A stretch of DNA of 64,000 bases from NCBI GenBank assembly GCA_017569305.1, contig CP069418.1:2790001-2854000 (forward strand), read 5' to 3'. A program made the translations under genes and the position numbers. This document shows, piece by piece, positions 52,501 to 60,898 of the stretch. Within the stretch, counting starts at the first letter, position 1, and each line of letters begins with the position of its first letter. This stretch comes from Clostridiales bacterium FE2011 (GTDB taxonomy: Bacteria > Bacillota > Clostridia > Christensenellales > Aristaeellaceae). The notes under the pieces are model-generated. The model searched no databases. It saw nothing but the letters and a program-made list of their open reading frames with translations, and was not told the origin of the DNA.

Positions 52501-55420
52501 GATCTCCACGAACAAAGCACATGAAATCGAAGGCCTGAAAACGGGCGTCGAGTACACGCTGCGTGAGACGATCGCACCGAAGGGATATACCATTGCAGCA
52601 GATACGACGTTCACGATCGACGAGACCGGTAAGGTCACGGCGAACGGAACCAAGGTTGATGGCGGTCATATCCTGATTAAGGACGCTCCGACGCATATCG
52701 AAGTCAAGAAGACGGATGTTGTCAGCGGTGCTGAAGTTGAAGGCGCTCATATCCAGATCCTGAACTCCGAAGGCAAAGTGGTTGACGAGTGGGATTCCAC
52801 GAAGGAAGCGCATATTGTTGAAGGCCTGCTGGTCGGAGAAGTGTATACGCTGCACGAAACAATCGCTCCCAAGGATTATGCGATTACAAGCGATACCACC
52901 TTCAGCATTGACGCTAACGGCAAGGTGTCCGGCAGTGCCACCATCACCACTGACGCGAATGGTAAGACTATCATCCTGGTAGAAGATGACATGCTGACCT
53001 CCGTAACTGTGAAGAAGGTCTGGGACGACGCTGGTAACCAGGACGGCAAGCGGCCGGAGAGCCTGACGGTGACACTGATGGCTGACGGCAAAGAAACCAA
53101 TAAGACCGTTACGCTGAATGACGCCAATGGTTGGACTGCAACGATTAACAATCTGCGAAAGTATGCCAACAAGACAGAGATCGTATACTCCTGGTCTGAA
53201 GAAGAACTGCCGGATGGTTATGTTCTGACGGGCGAAGCTGTTGAGGGCACGATTACAACACTGACCAACAGCTATGAAACAGAAGAAACCGAAGCAACAG
53301 TCAAGAAGGTATGGAACGATAAGAAGAACCAGGATGGTATCCGTCCTGAAAGCCTGACTGTGAAACTCCAGGCGAATAACGTGGATACCGGAAAGACTGT
53401 AACGCTGAACGAGCAGAACGGCTGGCAGGCAACAATCAAGAACCTGCCGAAGTTCGACAACGGCAACGTGATTGACTACACCTGGGTTGAAGATGAAGCG
53501 GGACTGCCGACTGGCTACACGCTGACGAACAGCCATAAGGAAGGTACGATCACTACACTGACAAACAGCTATACTACCAAGGAAACCGAGATCGAAGTTA
53601 CCAAGAAGTGGAACGACACAGACAACCAGGACGGCAAACGGCCTGAGCAGATTGTTGTAACGCTGACCGGTACGATCCCGGGCGCCGCCGAGGGTGAAAC
53701 GAAGGAAGTTTACACGAATACCCAGATCATCAAGGCGGACAAGGATGGCAAGTGGAGCTATAAGTGGTCGAAGCTGGACGTGAATGCGGAAGGCCAGGAG
53801 ATTACCTATGCGGTCACTGAAGCGGCTATTGATGAATATACTGCGAGCATCGGTGAACTGAAGGAAGTCAAGGATGGCAACCGGATTACCGGATATGTTG
53901 TTGAGATTACCAACAGCCATACCACTGAAGAGACCTACGTCAATGTGACGAAGGTCTGGAACGATAACAACAATAAGGAAGGCTTCCGTCCTGATAAGGT
54001 AACGGTCCAGCTGAAGAAGGGCAGCGAAGTTATCGACAGCGCTGAACTGAATGAAAAGAATCACTGGACACACGCCTGGAGCGGACTGGCTAAGTTCGAC
54101 AACGGAGAAAAGATTATCTACACGGTTACCGAAGCACAGGTGCCGGGCTACAGCGCGCCTGTCATCACGCAGGTAAGCGATACAGAGTTCGAGTACACCG
54201 TAACGAACAGCCGCGAATACAAAGAGACTGAAGCGACCGTACTGAAGGTATGGAACGATTCTGAAAATCGTGATAACACCCGTCCGGAAGAGCTGAAGGT
54301 CAAACTGAGCAATGGTACTGTTGTCACGCTGAATGCCAAGAATAACTGGACTGAAACAGTCAGGAATCTGCCCAAGTATGCTGATGGCAAGGAAATCAGT
54401 TATACCTGGACAGAGGAACAGGTACCTGCTGGCTATAAGCTCGATGGCAGCAGTCAGAACGGCACTATCACCACAATCACGAACACGCTGGAGACCGTGA
54501 AGATCAACGGCGAGAAGAAGTGGGATATGAAGGGCTACAGCGAAGAGCTGATGCCCGAAAGCATCAAGGTTCTGATTAAGAACGGCGAAGCGACAGTTGA
54601 CGAGCTGACCGTAACAGCGGGTGAGGACAAGAGCTGGAAGTTCGAGTCCAGAGACCTGCCGAAGTACGAAGCAGACGGCAAGACCGAGATCGAATACACC
54701 GTGGACGAAGAAGTCCCGGCCGGATTCGATAAGGTTGTGACCGGCACCACCATTACCAACACCTACAAGCCTGGTACAACGACCGTAAGCGGCCAGAAGG
54801 TCTGGAACCTGAAGGGTAACAGCGAAGACCTGCTGCCGGAGAGCATCACGGTCTACATCAAGGACGGCGAGAGCATCGTTGACACGCTGACCGTAAAGGC
54901 CGGAGTGAACAAGGATTGGAGCTTCACGTCCAAGGTACTGCCGAAGTACCGCGCAGACGGCAAGACTGAAATCAACTACACAGTTGAAGAAGTTGCTGTG
55001 CCCGGCTTCGCAAAGGTCATCGAAGGCACCCGCATCACGAACACGCTGGAGACCGTGAAGATCAACGGCGAGAAGAAGTGGGATATGAAGGGCTACAGCG
55101 AAGAGCTGATGCCCGAAAGCATCAAGGTTCTGATCAAGAACGGCGAAGCGACAGTTGACGAGCTGACCGTAACAGCGGGTGAGGACAAGAGCTGGAAGTT
55201 CGAGTCCAGAGACCTGCCGAAGTACGAAGCAGACGGCGAGACCGAGATCGAATACACCGTGGACGAAGAAGTCCCGGCCGGATTCGATAAGGTTGTGACC
55301 GGCACCACCATTACCAACACCTACAAGCCTGGTACAACGACCGTAAGCGGCCAGAAGGTCTGGAACCTGAAGGGTAACAGCGAAGACCTGCTGCCGGAGA
55401 GCATCACGGTCTACACATGA
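41414..55420 (+). CDS. Giant Cna-B repeat surface protein, reading-frame segment 2
   Basis: Continuation of the same protein, 4,668 codons long. It contains the rest of repeat array 1 (alternating VSGEKVWNLKG and ITGEKTWDMQG domains), one divergent Cna-B domain (VSVEKIWDDNDDKNHSRP), about 29 SpaA-like domains including array 2 (VSKRDITKGDEELPGA, VKKTDIANGKEVAGAH, VSKTDITNGDEELPGA in fixed order), five more Cna-B domains (52995-54490) and the first part of array 3. Each domain keeps a first-strand lysine, a central glutamate (YTVDE, LRETLAPDGY) and a last-strand asparagine (ITNT, VVND), as needed for internal isopeptide bonds. An ATG at 41393 is in frame but is not a real start. The segment ends at TGA 55418 because of another 2-base loss near 55411-55419. 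Confidence 0.85.
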   Translation: MTVKAGTDGKWTFTSGTLPKYRADGKTEIVYTADEEAIPGFEKVTEGTRITNTLETVKITGEKTWDMQGYDASLMPESITVYIKKGNDTVETLTVTAGEDNKWKFSSSDLPKYEKGTKDEITYTVDEKVPEGFSKVVTGNNITNTYIPKTTTVSGEKVWNLKGNSTELLPEEITVYIKDGSKTVETLTVKAGTDGKWTFTSGTLPKYRADGKTEIVYTADEEAIPGFEKVTEGTRITNTLETVKITGEKTWDMQGYDASLMPESITVYIKKGNDTVETLTVTAGEDNKWKFSSSDLPKYEKGTKDEITYTVDEKVPEGFSKVVTGNNITNTYIPKTTTVSGEKVWNLKGNSTELLPEEITVYIKDGSKTVETLTVKAGTDGKWTFTSGTLPKYRADGKTEIVYTADEEAIPGFEKVTEGTRITNTLETVKITGEKTWDMQGYDASLMPESITVYIKKGNDTVETLTVTAGEDNKWKFSSSDLPKYEKGTKDEITYTVDEKVPEGFSKVVTGNNITNTYIPKTTTVSGEKVWNLKGNSTELLPEEITVYIKDGSKTVETLTVKAGTDGKWTFTSGTLPKYRADGKTEIVYTADEEAIPGFEKVTEGTRITNTLETVKITGEKTWDMQGYDASLMPESITVYIKKGNDTVETLTVTVGEDNKWKFSSSDLPKYEKGTKDEITYTVDEKVPEGFSKVVTGNNITNTYIPKTTTVSGEKVWNLKGNSTELLPEEITVYIKDGDKTVDTLTVKAGTDGKWSFTSKDLAKYRADGKTAINYTVEEEEIPGFDKVISGTRVTNTLKTTDVSVEKIWDDNDDKNHSRPEKVMVQLKANGKDLGDAVELNAKNSWKYTWTNLVKLDNNTEIQYTVTEAQVPGYKAPVITKVSGNEWAYTITNSITEVKVNKVDIADGKELEGAHIQIIDKDGKVVEEWTSTKDIHEVYGLHTGETYTLKETVAPLGYTIVTETTFVIDATGKVTTTGTMTEDGVILVEDTLTEVKVSKVDIANGAELEGAHIQIIDKDGKVVEEWNSTKDVHEVKGLHTGETYTLKETVAPLGYTIATDTTFVIDTTGKVTTTGTMTEGGVILVEDTITKVKVSKIDITNEKELPGATMQILDAEDKVIKTWVSGNEPYYVEGLQTGVTYKLVETIAPDGYTIASVTTFSIDTKGNVTSSGTHSKDKDGIEVLVVEDDKTHISVSKRDITKGDEELPGATLQILDKDENVVKEWVSGDKPEVIEGLKTGVEYTLRETLAPDGYLITSDTTFSIDENGDVTSTGTTSTDDKGRPVLVVNDKPVHVEVKKTDIASGKEVKGAHLVVTDAEGKTVDEWVSEDKGSHVIKGLKTGVEYTLSETVAPDGYLVTTDITFTVATDGTVTTTGKKTTDANGNTVILVEDTITKVKVSKTDITNGDEELPGATLKILDAEGNEVETWVSGTEPYYVEGLKTGVQYKLVETIAPDGYTITSETVFSIDAETGKVTSTGTISKDDKGVEILVVNDSKTHISVSKRDITKGDEELPGATLQILDKDENVVKEWVSGDKPEVIEGLKTGVEYTLRETLAPDGYTITSDTTFSIDENGDVTSSGTTTTDKEGKPVLVVNDKPVHVEVKKTDIANGKEVAGAHLVVTDAEGNKVDEWVSEDNGSHLIKGLKTGVEYTLSETVAPDGYLVTTDITFTVATDGTVTTTGKKTTDANGNTVILVEDTITKVKVSKTDITNGDEELPGATLKILDAEGNEVETWVSGTEQYYVEGLKTGVQYKLVETIAPDGYTITSETVFSIDAETGKVTSTGTVSKDDKGVEILVVNDSKTHISVSKRDITKGDEELPGATLQILDKDENVVKEWVSGDKPEVIEGLKTGVEYTLRETLAPDGYTITSDTIFSIDENGNVTSSGTTTTDKEGKPVLVVNDKPVHVEVKKTDIANGKEVAGAHLVVKDAEEKIVDEWVSEDNGSHLIKGLKTGVEYTLSETVAPDGYLVTTDITFTVATDGTVTTTGKKTTDANGNTVILVEDTITKVKVSKTDITNGDEELPGATLKILDAEGNEVETWVSGTEPYYVEGLKTGVQYKLVETIAPDGYTITSETVFSIDAETGKVTSTGTVSKDDKGVEILVVNDSKTHISVSKRDITKGDEELPGATLQILDKDENVVKEWVSGDKPEVIEGLKTGVEYTLRETLAPDGYTITSDTIFSIDENGNVTSSGTTTTDKEGKPVLVVNDKPVHVEVKKTDIANGKEVAGAHLVVKDAEEKIVDEWVSEDNGSHLIKGLKTGVEYTLSETVAPDGYLVTTDITFTVATDGTVTTTGKKTTDANGNTVILVEDTITKVKVSKTDITNGDEELPGATLKILDAEGNEVETWVSGTEPYYVEGLKTGVQYKLVETIAPDGYTITSETVFSIDAETGKVTSTGTVSKDDKGVEILVVNDSKTHISVSKRDITKGDEELPGATLQILDKDENVVKEWVSGEKPEVIEGLKTGVEYTLRETLAPDGYLITSDTTFSIDENGNVTSSGTTTTDKEGKPVLVVNDKPVHVEVKKTDIANGKEVAGAHLVVKDAEEKIVDEWVSEDNGSHLIKGLKTGVEYTLSETVAPDGYLVTTDITFTVATDGTVTTTGKKTTDANGNTVILVEDTITKVKVSKTDITNGDEELPGATLKILDAEGNEVETWVSGTEPYYVEGLKTGVQYKLVETIAPDGYTITSETVFSIDAETGKVTSTGTVSKDENGVEILVVNDSKTHISVSKRDITKGDEELPGATLQILDKDENVVKEWVSGDKPEVIEGLKTGVEYTLRETLAPDGYTITSDTIFSIDENGDVTSSGTTTTDKEGKPVLVVNDKPVHVEVKKTDIANGKEVAGAHLVVTDAEGNKVDEWVSEDNGSHLIKGLKTGVEYTLSETVAPDGYLVTTDITFTVATDGTVTTTGKKTTDANGNTVILVEDTITKVKVSKTDITNGDEELPGATLKILDAEGNEVETWVSGTEPYYVEGLKTGVQYKLVETIAPDGYTITSETVFSIDAETGKVTSTGTVSKDENGVEILVVNDSKTHISVSKRDITKGDEELPGATLQILDKDENVVKEWVSGDKPEVIEGLKTGVEYTLRETLAPDGYTITSDTIFSIDENGDVTSSGTTTTDKEGKPVLVVNDKPVHVEVKKTDIANGKEVAGAHLVVTDAEGNKVDEWVSEDNGSHLIKGLKTGVEYTLSETVAPDGYLVTTDITFTVATDGTVTTTGKKTTDANGNTVILVEDTITKVKVSKTDITNGDEELPGATLKILDAEGNEVETWVSGTEPYYVEGLKTGVQYKLVETIAPDGYTITSETVFSIDAETGKVTSTGTVSKDDKGVEILVVNDSKTHISVSKRDITKGDEELPGATLQILDKDENVVKEWVSGDKPEVIEGLKTGVEYTLRETLAPDGYTITSDTIFSIDENGDVTSSGTTTTDKEGKPVLVVNDKPVHVEVKKTDIANGKEVAGAHLVVTDAEGNKVDEWVSEDNGSHLIKGLKTGVEYTLSETVAPDGYLVTTDITFTVATDGTVTTTGKKTTDANGNTVILVEDTITKVKVSKTDITNGDEELPGATLKILDAEGNEVETWVSGTEPYYVEGLKTGVQYKLVETIAPDGYTITSETVFSIDAETGKVTSTGTISKDENGVEILVVNDSKTHVSISKVAITGDEELPGAEIKLLRAAGENEPEDADFYGENNEYVIVEEWISTNKAHEIEGLKTGVEYTLRETIAPKGYTIAADTTFTIDETGKVTANGTKVDGGHILIKDAPTHIEVKKTDVVSGAEVEGAHIQILNSEGKVVDEWDSTKEAHIVEGLLVGEVYTLHETIAPKDYAITSDTTFSIDANGKVSGSATITTDANGKTIILVEDDMLTSVTVKKVWDDAGNQDGKRPESLTVTLMADGKETNKTVTLNDANGWTATINNLRKYANKTEIVYSWSEEELPDGYVLTGEAVEGTITTLTNSYETEETEATVKKVWNDKKNQDGIRPESLTVKLQANNVDTGKTVTLNEQNGWQATIKNLPKFDNGNVIDYTWVEDEAGLPTGYTLTNSHKEGTITTLTNSYTTKETEIEVTKKWNDTDNQDGKRPEQIVVTLTGTIPGAAEGETKEVYTNTQIIKADKDGKWSYKWSKLDVNAEGQEITYAVTEAAIDEYTASIGELKEVKDGNRITGYVVEITNSHTTEETYVNVTKVWNDNNNKEGFRPDKVTVQLKKGSEVIDSAELNEKNHWTHAWSGLAKFDNGEKIIYTVTEAQVPGYSAPVITQVSDTEFEYTVTNSREYKETEATVLKVWNDSENRDNTRPEELKVKLSNGTVVTLNAKNNWTETVRNLPKYADGKEISYTWTEEQVPAGYKLDGSSQNGTITTITNTLETVKINGEKKWDMKGYSEELMPESIKVLIKNGEATVDELTVTAGEDKSWKFESRDLPKYEADGKTEIEYTVDEEVPAGFDKVVTGTTITNTYKPGTTTVSGQKVWNLKGNSEDLLPESITVYIKDGESIVDTLTVKAGVNKDWSFTSKVLPKYRADGKTEINYTVEEVAVPGFAKVIEGTRITNTLETVKINGEKKWDMKGYSEELMPESIKVLIKNGEATVDELTVTAGEDKSWKFESRDLPKYEADGETEIEYTVDEEVPAGFDKVVTGTTITNTYKPGTTTVSGQKVWNLKGNSEDLLPESITVYT
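44981..52348 (+). repeat. Array 2: eight units of exactly 921 bp
   Basis: The motif encoding KTHISVSKRDITKGDEELPG starts at 44981 and recurs every 921 bp (45902, 46823, and so on); the array ends at 52348. Each unit encodes three SpaA-like domains (307 residues). No indel is seen in this array. The first unit is the most divergent and the middle units are nearly identical. Confidence 0.93.
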
Positions 55421-58400
55421 CGGCGAGAGCATCGTTGACACGCTGACCGTAAAGGCCGGAGTGAACAAGGATTGGAGCTTCACGTCCAAGGTACTGCCGA
55501 AGTACCGCGCAGACGGCAAGACTGAAATCAACTATACAGTTGAAGAAGTTGCTGTGCCCGGCTTCGCAAAGGTCATCGAAGGCACCCGCATCACGAACAC
55601 GCTGGAGACCGTGAAGATCAACGGCGAGAAGAAGTGGGATATGAAGGGCTACAGCGAGGAGCTGATGCCCGAAAGCATCAAGGTTCTGATTAAGAACGGC
55701 GAAGCGACAGTTGACGAGCTGACCGTAACAGCGGGTGAGGACAAGAGCTGGAAGTTCGAGTCCAGAGACCTGCCGAAGTACGAAGCAGACGGCAAGACCG
55801 AGATCGAATACACCGTGGACGAAGAAGTCCCGGCCGGATTCGATAAGGTTGTGACCGGCACCACCATTACCAACACCTACAAGCCTGGTACAACGACCGT
55901 AAGCGGCCAGAAGGTCTGGAACCTGAAGGGTAACAACGAAGACCTGCTGCCGGAGAGCATCACGGTCTACATCAAGGACGGCGAGAGCATCGTTGACACG
56001 CTGACCGTAAAGGCCGGAGTGAGCAAGGATTGGAGCTTCACGTCCAAGGTACTGCCGAAGTACCGCGCAGACGGCAAGACTGAAATCAACTACACAGTTG
56101 AAGAAGTTGCTGTGCCCGGCTTCGCAAAGGTCATCGAAGGCACCCGTATCACGAACACGCTGGAGACCGTGAAGATCAACGGCGAGAAGAAGTGGGATAT
56201 GAAGGGCTACAGCGAAGAGCTGATGCCCGAAAGCATCAAGGTTCTGATCAAGAACGGCGAAGCGACAGTTGACGAGCTGACCGTAACAGCGGGTGAGGAC
56301 AAGAGCTGGAAGTTCGAGTCCAGAGACCTGCCGAAGTACGAAGCAGACGGCGAGACCGAGATCGAATACACCGTGGACGAAGAAGTCCCGGCCGGATTCG
56401 ATAAGGTTGTGACCGGCACCACCATTACCAACACCTACAAGCCTGGTATAACGACCGTAAGCGGCCAGAAGGTCTGGAACCTGAAGGGTAACAGCGAAGA
56501 CCTGCTGCCGGAGAGCATCACGGTCTACATCAAGGACGGCGAGAGCATCGTTGACACGCTGACCGTAAAGGCCGGAGTGAACAAGGATTGGAGCTTCACG
56601 TCCAAGGTACTGCCGAAGTACCGCGCAGACGGCAAGACTGAAATCAACTACACAGTTGAAGAAGTTGCTGTGCCCGGCTTCGCAAAGGTCATCGAAGGCA
56701 CCCGCATCACGAACACGCTGGAGACCGTGAAGATCAACGGCGAGAAGAAGTGGGATATGAAGGGCTACAGCGAAGAGCTGATGCCCGAGAGCATCAAGGT
56801 TCTGATTAAGAACGGCGAAGCGACAGTTGACGAGCTGACCGTAACAGCGGGTGAGGACAAGAGCTGGAAGTTCGAGTCCAGAGACCTGCCGAAGTACGAA
56901 GCAGACGGCAAGACCGAGATCGAATACACCGTGGACGAAGAAGTCCCGGCCGGATTCGATAAGGTTGTGACCGGCACCACCATTACCAACACCTACAAGC
57001 CTGGTACAACGACCGTAAGCGGCCAGAAGGTCTGGAACCTGAAGGGTAACAGCGAAGACCTGCTGCCGGAGAGCATCACGGTCTACATCAAGGACGGCGA
57101 GAGCATCGTTGACACGCTGACCGTAAAGGCCGGAGTGAACAAGGATTGGAGCTTCACGTCCAAGGTACTGCCGAAGTACCGCGCAGACGGCAAGACTGAA
57201 ATCAACTACACAGTTGAAGAAGTTGCTGTGCCCGGCTTCGCAAAGGTCATCGAAGGCACCCGTATCACGAACACGCTGGAGACCGTGAAGATCAACGGCG
57301 AGAAGAAGTGGGATATGAAGGGCTACAGCGAAGAGCTGATGCCCGAAAGCATCAAGGTTCTGATTAAGAACGGCGAAGCGACAGTTGACGAGCTGACCGT
57401 AACAGCGGGTGAGGACAAGAGCTGGAAGTTCGAGTCCAGAGACCTGCCGAAGTACGAAGCAGACGGCAAGACCGAGATCGAATACACCGTGGACGAAGAA
57501 GTCCCGGCCGGATTCGATAAGGTTGTGACCGGCACCACCATTACCAACACCTACAAGCCTGGTACAACGACCGTAAGCGGCCAGAAGGTCTGGAACCTGA
57601 AGGGTAACAGCGAAGACCTGCTGCCGGAGAGCATCACGGTCTACATCAAGGACGGCGAGAGCATCGTTGACACGCTGACCGTAAAGGCCGGAGTGAACAA
57701 GGATTGGAGCTTCACGTCCAAGGTACTGCCGAAGTACCGCGCAGACGGCAAGACTGAAATCAACTACACAGTTGAAGAAGTTGCTGTGCCCGGCTTCGCA
57801 AAGGTCATCGAAGGCACCCGCATCACGAACACGCTGGAGACCGTAAAGATCAACGGCGAGAAGAAGTGGGATATGAAGGGCTACAGCGAAGAGCTGATGC
57901 CCGAAAGCATCAAGGTTCTGATCAAGAACGGCGAAGCGACAGTTGACGAGCTGACCGTAACAGCGGGTGAGGACAAGAGCTGGAAGTTCGAGTCCAGAGA
58001 CCTGCCGAAGTACGAAGCAGACGGCGAGACCGAGATCGAATACACCGTGGACGAAGAAGTCCCGGCCGGATTCGATAAGGTTGTGACCGGCACCACCATT
58101 ACCAACACCTACAAGCCTGGTACAACGACCGTAAGCGGCCAGAAGGTCTGGAACCTGAAGGGTAACAGCGAAGACCTGCTGCCGGAGAGCATCACGGTCT
58201 ACATCAAGGACGGCGAGAGCATCGTTGACACGCTGACCGTAAAGGCCGGAGTGAACAAGGATTGGAGCTTCACGTCCAAGGTACTGCCGAAGTACCGCGC
58301 AGACGGCAAGACTGAAATCAACTACACAGTTGAAGAAGTTGCTGTGCCCGGCTTCGCGAAGGTCATCGAAGGCACCCGCATCACGAACACGCTGGAGACC

Positions 58401-60898
58401 GTAAAGATCAACGGCGAGAAGAAGTGGGATATGAAGGGCTACAGCGAAGAGCTGATGCCCGAAAGCATCAAGGTTCTGATTAAGAACGGCGAAGCGACAG
58501 TTGACGAGCTGACCGTAACAGCGGGTGAGGACAAGAGCTGGAAGTTCGAGTCCAGAGACCTGCCGAAGTACGAAGCAGACGGCAAGACCGAGATCGAATA
58601 CACCGTGGACGAAGAAGTCCCGGCCGGATTCGATAAGGTTGTGACCGGCACCACCATTACCAATACCTACAAGCCTGGTACAACGACCGTAAGCGGCCAG
58701 AAGGTCTGGAACCTGAAGGGTAACAGCGAAGACCTGCTGCCGGAGAGCATCACGGTCTACATCAAGGACGGCGAGAGCATCGTTGACACGCTGACCGTAA
58801 AGGCCGGAGTGAACAAGGATTGGAGCTTCACGTCCAAGGTACTGCCGAAGTACCGCGCAGACGGCAAGACTGAAATCAACTACACAGTTGAAGAAGTTGC
58901 TGTGCCCGGCTTCGCAAAGGTCATCGAAGGCACCCGCATCACGAACACGCTGGAGACCGTAAAGATCAACGGCGAGAAGAAGTGGGATATGAAGGGCTAC
59001 AGCGAAGAGCTGATGCCCGAAAGCATCAAGGTTCTGATTAAGAACGGCGAAGCGACAGTTGACGAGCTGACCGTAACAGCGGGTGAGGACAAGAGCTGGA
59101 AGTTCGAGTCCAGAGACCTGCCGAAGTACGAAGCAGACGGCAAGACCGAGATCGAATACACCGTGGACGAAGAAGTCCCGGCCGGATTCGATAAGGTTGT
59201 GACCGGCACCACCATTACCAACACCTACAAGCCTGGTACAACGACCGTAAGCGGCCAGAAGGTCTGGAACCTGAAGGGTAACAACGAAGACCTGCTGCCG
59301 GAGAGCATCACGGTCTACATCAAGGACGGCGAGAGCATCGTTGACACGCTGACCGTAAAGGCCGGAGTGAACAAGGATTGGAGCTTCACGTCCAAGGTAC
59401 TGCCGAAGTACCGCGCAGACGGCAACTGAAATCAACTACACAGTTGAAGAAGTTGCTGTGCCCGGCTTCGCAAAGGTCATCGAAGGCACCCGTATCACGA
59501 ACACGCTGGAGACCGTGAAGATCAACGGCGAGAAGAAGTGGGATATGAAGGGCTACAGCGAAGAGCTGATGCCCGAAAGCATCAAGGTTCTGATCAAGAA
59601 CGGCGAAGCGACAGTTGACGAGCTGACCGTAACAGCGGGTGAGGACAAGAGCTGGAAGTTCGAGTCCAGAGACCTGCCGAAGTACGAAGCAGACGGCGAG
59701 ACCGAGATCGAATACACCGTGGACGAAGAAGTCCCGGCCGGATTCGATAAGGTTGTGACCGGCACCACCATTACCAACACCTACAAGCCTGGTATAACGA
59801 CCGTAAGCGGCCAGAAGGTCTGGAACCTGAAGGGTAACAGCGAAGACCTGCTGCCGGAGAGCATCACGGTCTACATCAAGGACGGCGAGAGCATCGTTGA
59901 CACGCTGACCGTAAAGGCCGGAGTGAACAAGGATTGGAGCTTCACGTCCAAGGTACTGCCGAAGTACCGCGCAGACGGCAAGACTGAAATCAACTACACA
60001 GTTGAAGAAGTTGCTGTGCCCGGCTTCGCAAAGGTCATCGAAGGCACCCGCATCACGAACACGCTGGAGACCGTGAAGATCAACGGCGAGAAGAAGTGGG
60101 ATATGAAGGGCTACAGCGAAGAGCTGATGCCCGAGAGCATCAAGGTTCTGATTAAGAACGGCGAAGCGACAGTTGACGAGCTGACCGTAACAGCGGGTGA
60201 GGACAAGAGCTGGAAGTTCGAGTCCAGAGACCTGCCGAAGTACGAAGCAGACGGCAAGACCGAGATCGAATACACCGTGGACGAAGAAGTCCCGGCCGGA
60301 TTCGATAAGGTTGTGACCGGCACCACCATTACCAATACCTACAAGCCTGGTACAACGACCGTAAGCGGCCAGAAGGTCTGGAACCTGAAGGGTAACAGCG
60401 AAGACCTGCTGCCGGAGAGCATCACGGTCTACATCAAGGACGGCGAGAGCATCGTTGACACGCTGACCGTAAAGGCCGGAGTGAACAAGGATTGGAGCTT
60501 CACGTCCAAGGTACTGCAGAAGTACCGCGCAGACGGCAAGACTGAAATCAACTACACAGTTGAAGAAGTTGCTGTGCCCGGCTTCGCAAAGGTCATCGAA
60601 GGCACCCGCATCACGAACACGCTGGAGACTGTGAAGATCGAAGGCGAGAAGAAGTGGGATATGAAGGGCTACAGCGAAGAGCTGATGCCCGAGAGCATCA
60701 AGGTTCTGATTAAGAACGGCGAAGCGACAGTTGACGAGCTGACCGTAACAGCGGGTGAGGACAAGAGCTGGAAGTTCGAGTCCAGAGACCTGCCGAAGTA
60801 CGAAGCAGACGGCAAGACCGAGATCGAATACACCGTGGACGAAGAAGTCCCGGCCGGATTCGATAAGGTTGTGACCGGCACCACCATTACCAACACCC
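54491..60898 (+). repeat. Array 3: eleven and a half 558-bp units
   Basis: GAGACCGTGAAGATC-type boundaries fall at 54491, 55049, 55605, 56163, 56721, 57279, 57837, 58395, 58953, 59509, 60067 and 60625. Two intervals are 556 bp (starting 55049 and 58953), all others 558 bp. The last unit has only its first domain. Confidence 0.93.
55419..59429 (+). CDS. Giant Cna-B repeat surface protein, reading-frame segment 3
   Basis: Continuation inside array 3: about seven 558-bp units, each encoding a pair of domains beginning VSGQKVWNLKGNSEDLL and INGEKKWDMKGYSEELM. The first possible start codon in this frame is GTG at 55461, but homology begins at 55419, so no independent start is implied. It ends at TGA 59427, where GGCAACTGAA replaces GGCAAGACTGAA of the other copies, again a 2-base loss. 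Confidence 0.82.
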   Translation, partial: DGESIVDTLTVKAGVNKDWSFTSKVLPKYRADGKTEINYTVEEVAVPGFAKVIEGTRITNTLETVKINGEKKWDMKGYSEELMPESIKVLIKNGEATVDELTVTAGEDKSWKFESRDLPKYEADGKTEIEYTVDEEVPAGFDKVVTGTTITNTYKPGTTTVSGQKVWNLKGNNEDLLPESITVYIKDGESIVDTLTVKAGVSKDWSFTSKVLPKYRADGKTEINYTVEEVAVPGFAKVIEGTRITNTLETVKINGEKKWDMKGYSEELMPESIKVLIKNGEATVDELTVTAGEDKSWKFESRDLPKYEADGETEIEYTVDEEVPAGFDKVVTGTTITNTYKPGITTVSGQKVWNLKGNSEDLLPESITVYIKDGESIVDTLTVKAGVNKDWSFTSKVLPKYRADGKTEINYTVEEVAVPGFAKVIEGTRITNTLETVKINGEKKWDMKGYSEELMPESIKVLIKNGEATVDELTVTAGEDKSWKFESRDLPKYEADGKTEIEYTVDEEVPAGFDKVVTGTTITNTYKPGTTTVSGQKVWNLKGNSEDLLPESITVYIKDGESIVDTLTVKAGVNKDWSFTSKVLPKYRADGKTEINYTVEEVAVPGFAKVIEGTRITNTLETVKINGEKKWDMKGYSEELMPESIKVLIKNGEATVDELTVTAGEDKSWKFESRDLPKYEADGKTEIEYTVDEEVPAGFDKVVTGTTITNTYKPGTTTVSGQKVWNLKGNSEDLLPESITVYIKDGESIVDTLTVKAGVNKDWSFTSKVLPKYRADGKTEINYTVEEVAVPGFAKVIEGTRITNTLETVKINGEKKWDMKGYSEELMPESIKVLIKNGEATVDELTVTAGEDKSWKFESRDLPKYEADGETEIEYTVDEEVPAGFDKVVTGTTITNTYKPGTTTVSGQKVWNLKGNSEDLLPESITVYIKDGESIVDTLTVKAGVNKDWSFTSKVLPKYRADGKTEINYTVEEVAVPGFAKVIEGTRITNTLETVKINGEKKWDMKGYSEELMPESIKVLIKNGEATVDELTVTAGEDKSWKFESRDLPKYEADGKTEIEYTVDEEVPAGFDKVVTGTTITNTYKPGTTTVSGQKVWNLKGNSEDLLPESITVYIKDGESIVDTLTVKAGVNKDWSFTSKVLPKYRADGKTEINYTVEEVAVPGFAKVIEGTRITNTLETVKINGEKKWDMKGYSEELMPESIKVLIKNGEATVDELTVTAGEDKSWKFESRDLPKYEADGKTEIEYTVDEEVPAGFDKVVTGTTITNTYKPGTTTVSGQKVWNLKGNNEDLLPESITVYIKDGESIVDTLTVKAGVNKDWSFTSKVLPKYRADGN

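Noticed and set aside
40741-60898. Possibility that the 558- and 921-bp arrays are non-coding tandem repeats.
   Set aside because: Periods are multiples of three, frames stay open, and each unit encodes complete domains with conserved lysine, glutamate and asparagine.
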